DNA of 64,000 nt from Arsenicicoccus piscis (GTDB lineage Bacteria; Actinomycetota; Actinomycetes; Actinomycetales; Dermatophilaceae), in the NCBI RefSeq assembly GCF_022568835.1, contig NZ_JAKZHV010000007.1:118799-182798 (forward strand), given 5' to 3'. The notes under the pieces are model-generated. The model was not told where the DNA came from, searched no databases, and was given only the letters and a program-made list of their open reading frames with translations. Position numbers and translations under genes: made by a program. Of the stretch, positions 32,370 through 43,307 are shown piece by piece. The first letter of the stretch is position 1. Each line of letters begins with the position of its first letter.

Positions 32370-32840
32370 ATGAGCGACGAGTCGAAGAAGATCACCGTCA
32401 GCCGCACGATCGACGCCTCGGCCAAGGACCTGTGGGACGTGTTGTCCAACCCGGCCCGGCACGTCGAGCTCGACGGCTCCGGATTCATCCAGTCCGACCA
32501 CAAGACCGACCGCATCACGGCCAACGGCCAGGTGTTCACCATGAACATGAGCGGTGCGCACATGGGCGGCGACTACCAGACCGACAACCACGTGGTCGGC
32601 TACGACAAGGACCGGCTGCTCGCGTGGAAGACCGCGCCCGCCGGCACCGAGCCGCCCGGCTGGCAGTGGGTGTGGGAGCTCCAGGCCGACGGACCGGACC
32701 AGACCACCGTCACGCTGACCTACGACTGGAGTGGTGTCACCGACAAGGCGCTGCTGCAGAAGGTCGGCTTCCCGCTGGTGTCCAAGGACCAGCTCGAGGA
32801 CAGCCTCAACAAGCTGGCCGCAGCCGTCTCCGGGTCCTGA
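32370..32840 (+). CDS. SRPBCC (START-like) family protein
   Basis: 156-aa polyketide-cyclase/dehydrase-like fold: VSRTIDASAKDLWDVLSNPARH at the N-terminus, a curved sheet with VWELQADGPDQTTVTLTYDW, and a long C-terminal helix QLEDSLNKLAAAV. Members bind hydrophobic ligands in the cavity; no catalytic residue stands out. ATG 32370 is preferred over GTG 32364, a choice not settled by the weak ribosome sites. It is a single gene between two hairpins and convergent with the next gene, so it is probably an independent transcript. Confidence 0.8.
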   Translation: MSDESKKITVSRTIDASAKDLWDVLSNPARHVELDGSGFIQSDHKTDRITANGQVFTMNMSGAHMGGDYQTDNHVVGYDKDRLLAWKTAPAGTEPPGWQWVWELQADGPDQTTVTLTYDWSGVTDKALLQKVGFPLVSKDQLEDSLNKLAAAVSGS

Positions 32841-32867
32841 GTCCACCCCGGCTGGACCCCGGCTGAC

Positions 32868-32899
32868 GAAGCCCGCCCTCCCCCGCGAGGGCGGGCTTC
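32868..32899. terminator. Bidirectional terminator hairpin between convergent genes
   Basis: GAAGCCCGCCCTC and GAGGGCGGGCTTC form a perfect 13-bp stem with a 6-nt loop, between the stops of the SRPBCC gene and the minus-strand membrane-protein gene. A pyrimidine-rich tract follows on the plus strand. Confidence 0.85.
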
Positions 32900-32925
32900 G
32901 CCTTCCCCCTTCTTCCCCCTCTTCG

Positions 32926-35730
32926 TCAGCGCATCCGGCCGACGAAGCCTTGAGCCCGGCGCAGGTCGCCCAGGCGCTGCTCCCAGGTGATGCCGAGGCC
33001 GACGAGCATGACGCCGGCCGCCGAGAGCAGGAGCCACTGCGGCACGACCGTGACGTAGGGCGTCAGCTCGGCCAGCGCGAGCGCGGCGGTGCCGACCGCT
33101 CCCACCGTGAACGGTGCCGCCAGCCGCAGCCGCAGGCCGACGAGCACCAGCGCGAGACCGACCAGCCCGACCACGAGGGCGCGCACGCTGACCGGGTGGT
33201 TCAGCGCGGCGGCGAGGCTCGGTGCGTAGCCGAGCGCCAGCCCGGGGGTGAGCGTGGTCCAGGTGGACCGCCCCGTCCCGTGCCAGGGCAGCTCGAGCCG
33301 CGAGCGTCCGACGCCCGCCTCCGACGCGGTGTCGCGCTCGCGGTGCAGCCGGCGCGCTCCCCACACCAGCAGCGCGACGGCGGCCGGCACGGTGTAGAGC
33401 TCGAGCGTGCGCAGGTCGGCGTCCACCAGCCGCAGCCAGGTGGCGACGGTGAGCAGCACCCCCGCAGCCCAGCCGTAGACCGGCCGGTCGTCGCACCGGG
33501 CGCGCGCCACCCCCAGCCCCACGCCGGTGAAGGTCAGGCCGACGGCCAGCAGGCTCAGGTCGCTCGCCAGCAGGGCCCAGGCGGTCACGGCGACCAGCAG
33601 GGCGGTCACCTCGAGGGCGAGGCGGTCGAGTGCGTCCGCGCCCTTGCTGGCGCTGGCGGCGGTGGGGGAGGTGGCGGTGGCGGCGCCGCAAAGACCCGCT
33701 TCAGCGGTGGCGCCGGCGTCGTCGAGCCTCGCCGCGCTCACGACCGTGGCCGCTGCGCTGACGGCCTCGGCGCTGGCGGCCACCCGCGCGCGGGCCGCCC
33801 GCGCAGCGGGGCCGGCCCGGCCCACGTGCGACCGGTCCTCGCCGGCCGGGCGCGCCCCGGCGGACGCGCCGAGGAGCACGGCGCTGATGCCGACGAGCAG
33901 GGCGCCGCGCTGGTGCGCCGTCAGTCCGGCCAGCCCGAGTCCGGACTCGAGCAGGGCCAGGGTGCAGGCGCCGGCGAGGGCAAGGGCTCCCCCACGCAGC
34001 TCGGGGCGCCGCTCGTCGACCGCGACGACCACGAGGGCCACGGCGAGGACCGCGAAGGACGCCGGCCGGAGCACGTCCGGCAGCCCGGCCAGGGCGAGCA
34101 GCGGGGCGAGGACCACACCTGCGGCCACGGCGGAGCGGGTCCGACCTGGCTGGTCCGGGCCCAGCACCCGACGGACGGCAAGCAGGCCGAGGCCGAGGCC
34201 GGCGAGCAGGGCCAGGGTCGCCGCGCCCGGCCGGACGTGAGCCACGCACACGAGGGCGAGCACGACCGCGGCGGCGAGCGCGGGGTCTACGGCAGCGGCG
34301 CGGTGCAGCCGGGCGACCAGGGGCTGGGCCGCCAGACCGACCACCACCAGCGCGACGGCGAGCAGGTCAGCGGCGCCGGCCGGCGCCGGCGCCATCCAGG
34401 TGCCGTGACCGGCCTCGATCAGCCGACGCGCCGCCGCCGCGAGCAGCTCGGGCGCCGGTTCGAGCGCCGCCAGCAGCACGGGTGCGGCGAGGCCGAGCAG
34501 GGCACCCGTCGTGGGCTGCAGGCCGCGCTCGCGCCACCACCCGCTGGCCGCCGTCGTGAGGACGACCGCGCAGCCGGCGGCCAGCAGCGGCAGCCGGGGC
34601 ACCTGGGCGAGGACCGCGCAGAGCGTCACCCAGCCCGCGAGGTGGGTGCCCGCCAGGGCCAGGGCGCCCACCCGGACCTCCCGGCGCCGCGACACCGCTG
34701 AGACCCCGGTCAGGGCGAGCGCGGCGAGGACCAGCGTCCAGCGGTCGGCGAGCTGCGTGGCCAGGCCGACCGGAGCCGCATACCCGTCGACGAGACCGGC
34801 GTCGCCGAGCCTCTGGTCGGCGGGGAGCAGCCCCCGCCACACCAGGGCCAGGTAGCCGCACAGCCCCGCGCCGACGGCGACGACCTGGGTCAGCACCCCC
34901 GGGCTCACGCCACGGCGGCGGCGCAGCGCCAGCCCCAGCACCCCGACGGCTGCCAGCAGCGACCAGGTCACGGTGGCCGGGACGCCCGTGATCCGCGGCA
35001 GCGCGGTCGCGCCCACCACGAGGGCTACGGCGGCGTGGACGTCCAGGGCCCACGATCCGGCCGGCGGTCGAGCCTTGACCCCCGTGCTTCGAGGCTCGAC
35101 CGCCGGCAGCTGGTGATGACCCGGGCGGCGGGCGAGCCAGGTGGCTCCAGCACCGACGGCGACCAGGGTCAGGAGGGCGGCACCGAGATCGGTGACGGCG
35201 CCCGGGAAGTACGGCGAAAGTCCTTGCTGCACACTGCTTTCCGCTGCCCACCAGAACCCGGCGCTGACGATGGCCAGGGTCTCGGCCGAGGCGCGGAGAC
35301 CGCGGCGGGCGCTCACGACCGCCAACGCGAGGAGTGCGGCGACGACGGCGACCATGATCCCGGCGCGACCGGCCCAGCCGAGCAGCGTCCAGGCCCAGGC
35401 GGTGAAGACGCCACCGGCGATGACGAGGCACAGGCCGCCCACCGCGAGCAGGATGGCGCCGACGGACGCGCCTCGGCGTCGGGCCGGCTGGGGGGTGGCG
35501 TAGACCAGGCTCGGCGTCGCGGCGTGCCGGCTCGGGTCCGCCGGGAGCGGCAGGAAGAGCGCGGGGTTCGCCCGGATCTGAGTGAGCAGTCCGTCGGTCT
35601 CGCGCAGCGCCACACCGAGGGTGGCGACCAGTGGGGAGTCCAGTCGTAGACCGCACGAGGGGCAGACGGGACGAGGAGCGAGGCCACCACCGCACTGAGG
35701 GCAGCGAGACGGGTCGTAGTGGGCGTCCAT
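32926..35730 (-). CDS. Large polytopic membrane protein with N-terminal zinc ribbon, function unknown
   Basis: 934 aa. The first 30 residues hold a zinc ribbon (CPQCGGGL and CPSCGL), then a cytoplasmic stretch to about 85. From about 90 to the end there are more than twenty hydrophobic segments rich in Ala, Leu and Val with short Arg-rich loops. One longer Ala/Thr-rich cytoplasmic insertion lies near 625-690. No catalytic motif or transporter signature was found. It resembles the poorly described integral membrane proteins of high-GC actinobacteria called zinc-ribbon or DUF membrane proteins. It stands alone, convergent with the SRPBCC gene and divergent from the lamin-tail gene. Confidence 0.75.
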   Translation of the reverse strand: MDAHYDPSRCPQCGGGLAPRPVCPSCGLRLDSPLVATLGVALRETDGLLTQIRANPALFLPLPADPSRHAATPSLVYATPQPARRRGASVGAILLAVGGLCLVIAGGVFTAWAWTLLGWAGRAGIMVAVVAALLALAVVSARRGLRASAETLAIVSAGFWWAAESSVQQGLSPYFPGAVTDLGAALLTLVAVGAGATWLARRPGHHQLPAVEPRSTGVKARPPAGSWALDVHAAVALVVGATALPRITGVPATVTWSLLAAVGVLGLALRRRRGVSPGVLTQVVAVGAGLCGYLALVWRGLLPADQRLGDAGLVDGYAAPVGLATQLADRWTLVLAALALTGVSAVSRRREVRVGALALAGTHLAGWVTLCAVLAQVPRLPLLAAGCAVVLTTAASGWWRERGLQPTTGALLGLAAPVLLAALEPAPELLAAAARRLIEAGHGTWMAPAPAGAADLLAVALVVVGLAAQPLVARLHRAAAVDPALAAAVVLALVCVAHVRPGAATLALLAGLGLGLLAVRRVLGPDQPGRTRSAVAAGVVLAPLLALAGLPDVLRPASFAVLAVALVVVAVDERRPELRGGALALAGACTLALLESGLGLAGLTAHQRGALLVGISAVLLGASAGARPAGEDRSHVGRAGPAARAARARVAASAEAVSAAATVVSAARLDDAGATAEAGLCGAATATSPTAASASKGADALDRLALEVTALLVAVTAWALLASDLSLLAVGLTFTGVGLGVARARCDDRPVYGWAAGVLLTVATWLRLVDADLRTLELYTVPAAVALLVWGARRLHRERDTASEAGVGRSRLELPWHGTGRSTWTTLTPGLALGYAPSLAAALNHPVSVRALVVGLVGLALVLVGLRLRLAAPFTVGAVGTAALALAELTPYVTVVPQWLLLSAAGVMLVGLGITWEQRLGDLRRAQGFVGRMR

Positions 35731-35811
35731 GACCCCACCCTCTCGACCCGGGCGGGGCCGGCGGATCGGCTCAGATACTCAGATCTCGCGTCGAGAGGTA
35801 CTCAGAGCCAA

Positions 35812-35828
35812 CCGGGTGCTTCACCCGG
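35812..35828. other. Short hairpin in the 207-bp intergenic region
   Basis: CCGGGTG-CTT-CACCCGG is a perfect 7-bp stem. Just upstream, TACTCAGATCT and TACTCAGAGCC (near 35776 and 35799) form a short direct repeat. The region lies between divergent genes, so this could be regulatory rather than a terminator. No promoter was assigned. Confidence 0.35.
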
Positions 35829-35937
35829 GTGCGTGACGCGTTCGGCCCCGCCGGGACCACGGAATGTATAGGCTCAGCCACCACCAGTGCGGCTGTCGCT
35901 CCGCTGGGCTCGTCCACCTGAGTCTGATTGGTCCCTC

Positions 35938-36450
35938 ATGAATCGCGCTTCCAGCCTGCTGGCCCTGTCCCTCGTCGCCACCACCGCCGTGTCGGCCGCA
36001 CCCACCCTGACCGCGCAGAGCGCCCAGGCCGCCACCCCCGCGGTGCGCATCACCACCTGGCAGGCGGACTACGGCGGCACCAAGGTCAAGGACGAGCCCG
36101 CCACGAACGCCACCTTGAACGGTGAGTACCTCGCGATCGCCAACACCACGAAGAAGCCCGTCGCCCTCGGTGGCTACCGGGTCGAGGACCGTGGCGCGAT
36201 CCACCGCTACACCTTCCCCAAGGGCTTTGTCCTCGCTGCGGGCAAGAGCGTCGTGCTGCACTCCGGGCAGGGCAAGACCACCGCGGCCCACGCCTACTGG
36301 GGGCAGAGCGTGCGAGGTGCCAAGCCGGTGAGCCGCAACGGCTACATCTGGAACAACACCGGCGACACGGCCACGCTCCGCTCCAGCACCGGCGCCGTCG
36401 TCCACACCTGCACCTACAAGAAGGTCGCCTCGGGCCGCAAGGTCTGCTGA
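35938..36450 (+). CDS. Secreted lamin-tail-domain protein
   Basis: 170 aa. A Sec signal peptide (about 1-30: SSLLALSLVATTAVSA then AQAA) is followed by one lamin tail domain (about 33-150), an immunoglobulin-like fold recognised by GEYLAIANTTKKPVALGGYRVED, YTFPKGFVLAAGKSVVLHSG and IWNNTGDTATL. Two cysteines near the end (HTCTYKK and KVC) could form a disulfide. Bacterial LTD proteins are exported and often attached to nucleases or surface proteins; a free domain like this is probably a cell-envelope or DNA-binding accessory. Its 3' end overlaps the convergent kinase gene by 37 bp. Confidence 0.82.
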   Translation: MNRASSLLALSLVATTAVSAAPTLTAQSAQAATPAVRITTWQADYGGTKVKDEPATNATLNGEYLAIANTTKKPVALGGYRVEDRGAIHRYTFPKGFVLAAGKSVVLHSGQGKTTAAHAYWGQSVRGAKPVSRNGYIWNNTGDTATLRSSTGAVVHTCTYKKVASGRKVC

Positions 36451-37166
36451 CCAGGCGCAGGCGGGTCTGCTGGGGCGCTCGGAGCAGACGAGCGGGTCAG
36501 CCGCGGCCGGTCCAGGTCGGTGTTGTCCAGGACCCACGTGCTCCGCTCGCGCGGCCGCGCCTGCTCGAGGTAGAGCCGCTGCCCGCCGACGTAGCGCCGG
36601 TTGCTCGCGGCCTCCGGGTCCGCGTCGTGCGGCCCGGCGAACCGGGCGTTCCCCCGCGGGACCGTCACGGTGAACGGCGCCTCGACCCACACCGTGGCGT
36701 CCCAGACGTCGACGAGCTCGGGACGCTGCAGGAAGATGCCGTCGACCAGCACGATCGCCTCCGGCGCCAGCTCGATGGCCTCCGGTGCCGCCGGTTCGTC
36801 GCGCGCCACGTCCCAGACCGCCGGCACGAGCGGCTGACCGAGCCGCACGGCGTCGACCACGCAGCGGCGGAACTCGTCGTAGCGGTACGACCCGCGGTAG
36901 AAGCCCTCCGGGCCTCGACCCGCTGCTATCCGGTCTGCGCGAGCCCGGTGGAAGCCGTCGATGCTCACGGACACCATCGGTCGGCCGCCGTAGGACAGCG
37001 CGTGGTGGACCAGCTCGGCCGCCAGGTGCGACTTGCCGACACCGTCGACCCCGTCGAGGGCCACCAGGCAGCGCCGCCCCGGCCGCACCCGGTCCAGCTC
37101 CGCCGCGAGAGCGCCCACGACCTCCGCCCGCCGAGGTACGCCGGCTGCCCCGGACGACTCGGTCAC
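36414..37166 (-). CDS. Uridine-kinase-like P-loop protein
   Basis: 250-aa NTPase with Walker A DGVDGVGKSHLA (about 39-50), SIDGFHRARADR (the DxxxFH-type acceptor motif) and VLVDGIFLQRPEL. It has the general plan of Udk/phosphoribulokinase enzymes, which phosphorylate nucleosides or sugars; the exact substrate is unknown. The start is GTG 37166; the ribosome site is poor, so the start is tentative. It follows uvrA by 28 bp on the same strand, and its last 37 bp are antisense to the lamin-tail gene. The C-terminal 25 residues are Pro/Ala-rich and look non-essential. Confidence 0.72.
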   Translation of the reverse strand: MTESSGAAGVPRRAEVVGALAAELDRVRPGRRCLVALDGVDGVGKSHLAAELVHHALSYGGRPMVSVSIDGFHRARADRIAAGRGPEGFYRGSYRYDEFRRCVVDAVRLGQPLVPAVWDVARDEPAAPEAIELAPEAIVLVDGIFLQRPELVDVWDATVWVEAPFTVTVPRGNARFAGPHDADPEAASNRRYVGGQRLYLEQARPRERSTWVLDNTDLDRPRLTRSSAPSAPADPPAPGQQTLRPEATFL

Positions 37167-37194
37167 CGCGATCCCGCCCCCGTCGCCGCCCCGC

Positions 37195-40299
<3,105 letters not shown>

Positions 40300-40306
40300 G
40301 CTCCCT

Positions 40307-40328
40307 ACTGTAGGTGGCACCACTGACA
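40307..40328 (-). promoter_or_regulatory. RecA-NDp-like DNA-damage promoter of uvrA
   Basis: Minus strand: TGTCAGTG-GTGCCACC-TACAGT, an exact fit to TGTCRGTG-N8-TANNNT. The -10 ends 7 nt before the GTG, so the transcript is probably leaderless. Confidence 0.75.
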
Positions 40329-40355
40329 GACCCCCCATCCACTAGGTTGTCTCGC

Positions 40356-41075
40356 ATGACGGATGCCGCTCGCCAGGCCGAGCTGTCGGCCCTCGTGGCC
40401 GAGACCGCGGCCCTGCTAGACACCGCCCGGTCGCTCGACGACGCCGCTTTGCGTGAGCCGAGCCTGTGCCAGGGGTGGACCCGCGCCCACGTGCTCAGCC
40501 ACCTGTGGCACGGCGCCGACGCCCTCGGCCGGCTGGTGACGAGCGCCGAGACGGGCACCGCCACCCCGCTCTACGCCTCCCCCGAGAGCCGGGCCGCGGA
40601 GATCGAGGAGGGTGCTCGCGCGGACCGGCAGACGCTGCTCGACCAGCTGTCGGCGGCGTGCGACCGGCTGGCCACGGCCCTCGCGGGCATGGGGCCGGAC
40701 GCCCTCGCGGCCGAGGTCCCCCTGCGCGGCACCACCGTGGCGGGCAGCCGACTGGCCTGGGTGCGCCGCCGCGAGGTGGGCTTCCACCACGTCGACCTGC
40801 GGGCGGGATACACGTTCTCCGACGTCGACCCGGCGCTCGCCGAGAGCTGTCTCGCCGACCTGGTCGACCGCTACCGCGCGAACCCAGCCACGCCGTCGCT
40901 GTCGCTGCGCACCGACGAGGGCGATGTCTACGCGATCGGCGACGGGAGGCCGGTGGTGTCGGCACCCCGTGCTGGAATGCTCCTGTGGACCGCTCGCGGG
41001 GTGCCGGACGGCATCGACGCCCCTCCCGCGGATCAGCTCCCAACCCTGCCGAGCCTGGAGGTGGCGAAGCCATGA
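40356..41075 (+). CDS. DinB/mycothiol-dependent maleylpyruvate isomerase-like protein
   Basis: 239-aa four-helix-bundle protein of the MDMPI_N group: PSLCQGWTRAHVLSHLWHGADALGRL (key residues W, HVLSH), then RRREVGFHHVDLRAGY supplying the metal-ligand histidines. Such proteins are mycothiol-dependent transferases or isomerases of actinobacteria; the substrate here is unknown. The ATG at 40356 has no ribosome site but TAGGTT ends 7 nt upstream, so it is probably leaderless. It is coupled by ATGA to the MBL hydrolase gene and diverges from uvrA, an arrangement common in actinobacteria. Confidence 0.82.
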   Translation: MTDAARQAELSALVAETAALLDTARSLDDAALREPSLCQGWTRAHVLSHLWHGADALGRLVTSAETGTATPLYASPESRAAEIEEGARADRQTLLDQLSAACDRLATALAGMGPDALAAEVPLRGTTVAGSRLAWVRRREVGFHHVDLRAGYTFSDVDPALAESCLADLVDRYRANPATPSLSLRTDEGDVYAIGDGRPVVSAPRAGMLLWTARGVPDGIDAPPADQLPTLPSLEVAKP

Positions 41076-41734
41076 CCTACACCGGAGACGTGGCCCCTGG
41101 CGGCCCGAGCGACGTCCGCGAGCTCGAGCACGCGGTCATCCGCAAGATGGCCGTCTCGTCGATGCACAACAACGTCTATCTCATCACCTCCAAGGCCACG
41201 GGTGCCCAGCTGCTGATCGACGCGGCGGACGACCCCAAGCGGATCGCGGCGCTCGTGCGCGAGGGCAGCGGCCAGCTGGACCTGCTCGTCACCACGCACC
41301 TGCACTGGGACCACACCCGGGCGCTCAAGGACGTGGCCGAGGCCACCGGCGTGCGCACCGCCGCGGGGCGCGAGGACGGCCCGACCCTGCCGGTCAAGCC
41401 CGACCAGCTCCTCTCCCACGGCGACACGCTCACGGTCGGCGACCTCACGTTCGACGTGTTGGGGCTGCGCGGGCACACGCCCGGCGGGATCGCGCTCGTC
41501 TACCAGGAGCCGGGCGGCGACGCGCACATCTTCACCGGCGACAGCCTCTTCCCCGGCGGCGTGGGCAACACCAAGAACCCCGGACAGAGCTTCGCGTCGC
41601 TCATCGACGACGTCGAGCGGCGGATCTTCGACGTCTACGACGACGGCGCGTGGGTCTACCCCGGTCACGGCGGCGACACCACCCTCGGTGCCGAGCGGCC
41701 CAATCTCGACGACTGGCGCGCCCGGGGCTGGTGA
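41072..41734 (+). CDS. Metallo-beta-lactamase-fold hydrolase
   Basis: 220-aa MBL-fold enzyme. THLHWDHTRAL holds the H-x-H-x-D-H zinc motif (about 72-77), RGHTPGG the next histidine, FTGDSLFPGGVG the bridging aspartate and YPGHGGDTTLG the last histidine, so all zinc ligands appear present. Its spacing resembles glyoxalase-II or persulfide-dioxygenase-like relatives, suggesting a thiol-ester substrate. Being coupled to a mycothiol-type protein supports a thiol-related role, but this is inference. The last 205 bp are duplicated at 42152-42356. Confidence 0.88.
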   Translation: MTYTGDVAPGGPSDVRELEHAVIRKMAVSSMHNNVYLITSKATGAQLLIDAADDPKRIAALVREGSGQLDLLVTTHLHWDHTRALKDVAEATGVRTAAGREDGPTLPVKPDQLLSHGDTLTVGDLTFDVLGLRGHTPGGIALVYQEPGGDAHIFTGDSLFPGGVGNTKNPGQSFASLIDDVERRIFDVYDDGAWVYPGHGGDTTLGAERPNLDDWRARGW

Positions 41735-41735
41735 G
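41531..41735 (+). repeat. 205-bp direct repeat, copy 1 (inside the MBL gene)
   Basis: Covers the last 68 codons and stop of the MBL gene. Copy 2 is 621 bp downstream in the same orientation with two mismatches by eye. Confidence 0.95.
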
Positions 41736-41790
41736 GCCCGGGGTCCCGCTTGACTTCCAGCAGCCCGCGACGTGCCTGTAAGGATGATGA

Positions 41791-42150
41791 ATGGCTACCA
41801 AGTTCCACGTTGGCGACCAGGTGTGGGTGCCGTCGACAAAACTTGGCGGATCTCTTCCATATGCATTGACCTCGCGAGAAGTCAAAGGGCAGCGAAACCG
41901 GTCTGTGACGGTTGACGCGCAGGGCGGCGCGACAGTGAACGTGAGCAGTCGGTTGGTGCACCCAAACACGCTGGGATTTCTCATTCTCTCCATACCCACC
42001 TCCTTCATGGCCACGAATTCAAGGCATCCGCCCGCCTGGCGGATGCGGCAACCGAGGGGATCAAGTTCCGACACTGGCGAAATGGGCGACTCCAGACGGC
42101 CCCGCGCGCAGCACTTATTTCTGCAGTCTCGCCATGACCCTCACCGTGGT
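41791..42150 (+). pseudogene. 5' remnant of an accessory gene of unknown function
   Basis: ATG 41791 with AAGGATGA upstream opens MATKFHVGDQVWVPSTKLGG and continues plausibly to about residue 68 (SRLVHPNTLGFLILSI), then turns into Arg/Pro-rich sequence. The frame stays open to 42399 only by reading the duplicated MBL segment out of frame. The base composition is more AT-rich than its neighbours. The start looks like a small beta-barrel region seen at the N-terminus of some larger actinobacterial multi-domain proteins, but I cannot name the family. It is best read as the front end of a foreign gene whose remainder has been deleted. Confidence 0.45.
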
Positions 42151-42355
42151 ATTCACCGGCGACAGCCTCTTCCCCGCCGGCGTGGGCAACACCAAGAACC
42201 CCGGACAGAGCTTCGCGTCGCTCATCGACGACGTCGAGCAGCGGATCTTCGACGTCTACGACGACGGCGCGTGGGTCTACCCCGGTCACGGCGGCGACAC
42301 CACCCTCGGTGCCGAGCGGCCCAATCTCGACGACTGGCGCGCCCGGGGCTGGTGA
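42134..42355 (+). pseudogene. Duplicated C-terminal fragment of the MBL hydrolase
   Basis: A 73-codon frame reads FTGDSLFPAGVGN to the same terminal DDWRARGW and stop as the upstream gene. It lacks the H-x-H-x-D-H motif and the first two-thirds of the fold, so it cannot be an enzyme. An ATG at 42134 could allow translation of a short peptide. Confidence 0.9.
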
Positions 42356-42356
42356 G
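42152..42356 (+). repeat. 205-bp direct repeat, copy 2
   Basis: Near-identical to 41531-41735; the differences are G to C near the start (GGCGGC to GCCGGC) and CGG to CAG further on. Homology begins at TTCACCGGCG and ends just after the TGA. Confidence 0.95.
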
Positions 42357-42382
42357 CCCCCGCCTGCTAGCGTCTCACTCGG

Positions 42383-42398
42383 CAAGACTTACGTCTTG
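42383..42398. promoter_or_regulatory. Inverted repeat upstream of the methyltransferase gene
   Basis: CAAGAC-TTAC-GTCTTG is a perfect 6-bp dyad 23 bp before the ATG at 42419 (which has GAGGTAGAG as ribosome site), in a locally AT-rich segment. This is a candidate operator; no matching regulator gene is adjacent. Confidence 0.4.
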
Positions 42399-42418
42399 AT
42401 TTATGAGATGAGGTAGAG

Positions 42419-43222
42419 ATGGCGCCATCGCAGTACACCCACGGGCACCACGAGTCGGTGCTGCGCTCGCACACGTGGCGGACCATGGAGAACTCCGCGG
42501 CCTACCTGGTCCCCCACCTGCGCGCCGGGCTGGACGTGCTGGACGTCGGGTGCGGTCCGGGCACCATCACCCTCGACCTCGCCGAGCGGGTGCGCCCGGG
42601 CCGGGTGATGGGTCTCGACCCCTCGCAGGACGTCATCGCCACGGCCCGCGGGCACGCCGACGACCGGGGCGACACCACGACCGAGCTGACCACGGGCGAC
42701 GTCTACGCGCTCGCGTTCGCCGACGACTCGTTCGACGTGGTCCACGCCCACCAGGTCCTGCAGCACCTCGCCGACCCCGTCGCAGCGCTGCGGGAGATGG
42801 CGCGGGTCACCCGCCCGGGTGGTCTGGTCGCGGCGCGGGACGCCGACTACGCCGCCATGTGCTGGTGGCCGCTGGTGCCGGGGCTGGACCGGTGGCTCGA
42901 GGTCTACGAGGCCGTGGCGCGCAGCAACGACGCCGAGCCGGACGCCGGGCGGCGCCTGCTCGGCTGGTCGCAGCAGGCCGGCCTGGCCGACGTGACGCCG
43001 TCGGCGAGCGTGTGGTGCTACGCGACGCCCGCCGAGCGCGACTGGTGGGGCTCGCTGTGGGCCGACCGGATCACCCGGTCAGACCTGGCCACCCAGGCGG
43101 TCGATCGTGGCCTCAGCGACGCCGACGAGCTGGCCGAGCTGGGTCGAGCGTGGCGGGAGTGGGCGGCGGCCCCGGACGGCTGGTTCACCGTCGTGCACGG
43201 CGAGATCCTCGCGCGGGTCTGA
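42419..43222 (+). CDS. Class I SAM-dependent methyltransferase
   Basis: 267-aa Rossmann methyltransferase: LDVGCGPGTITLDLA (SAM motif I, about 42-56), GLDPS at the ribose acidic position, and FDVVHAHQVLQHLADPVAALREMARVTRPGG (motifs IV-V region, key VLQHL and RVTRPGG). The UbiE/menaquinone-type layout and the C-terminal WFTVVHGEIL are common in actinobacterial small-molecule methylases; the substrate is unknown. It stands alone behind a dyad and is followed by tdh after 85 bp. Confidence 0.88.
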   Translation: MAPSQYTHGHHESVLRSHTWRTMENSAAYLVPHLRAGLDVLDVGCGPGTITLDLAERVRPGRVMGLDPSQDVIATARGHADDRGDTTTELTTGDVYALAFADDSFDVVHAHQVLQHLADPVAALREMARVTRPGGLVAARDADYAAMCWWPLVPGLDRWLEVYEAVARSNDAEPDAGRRLLGWSQQAGLADVTPSASVWCYATPAERDWWGSLWADRITRSDLATQAVDRGLSDADELAELGRAWREWAAAPDGWFTVVHGEILARV

Positions 43223-43307
43223 CCGACCGGTCACGCCCGGTGGATCCGCGCCGCTAGATTGACGCCCACGAGGCCGCTCGACGAGGAGCGGCAGAACGGC
43301 GGAGATC

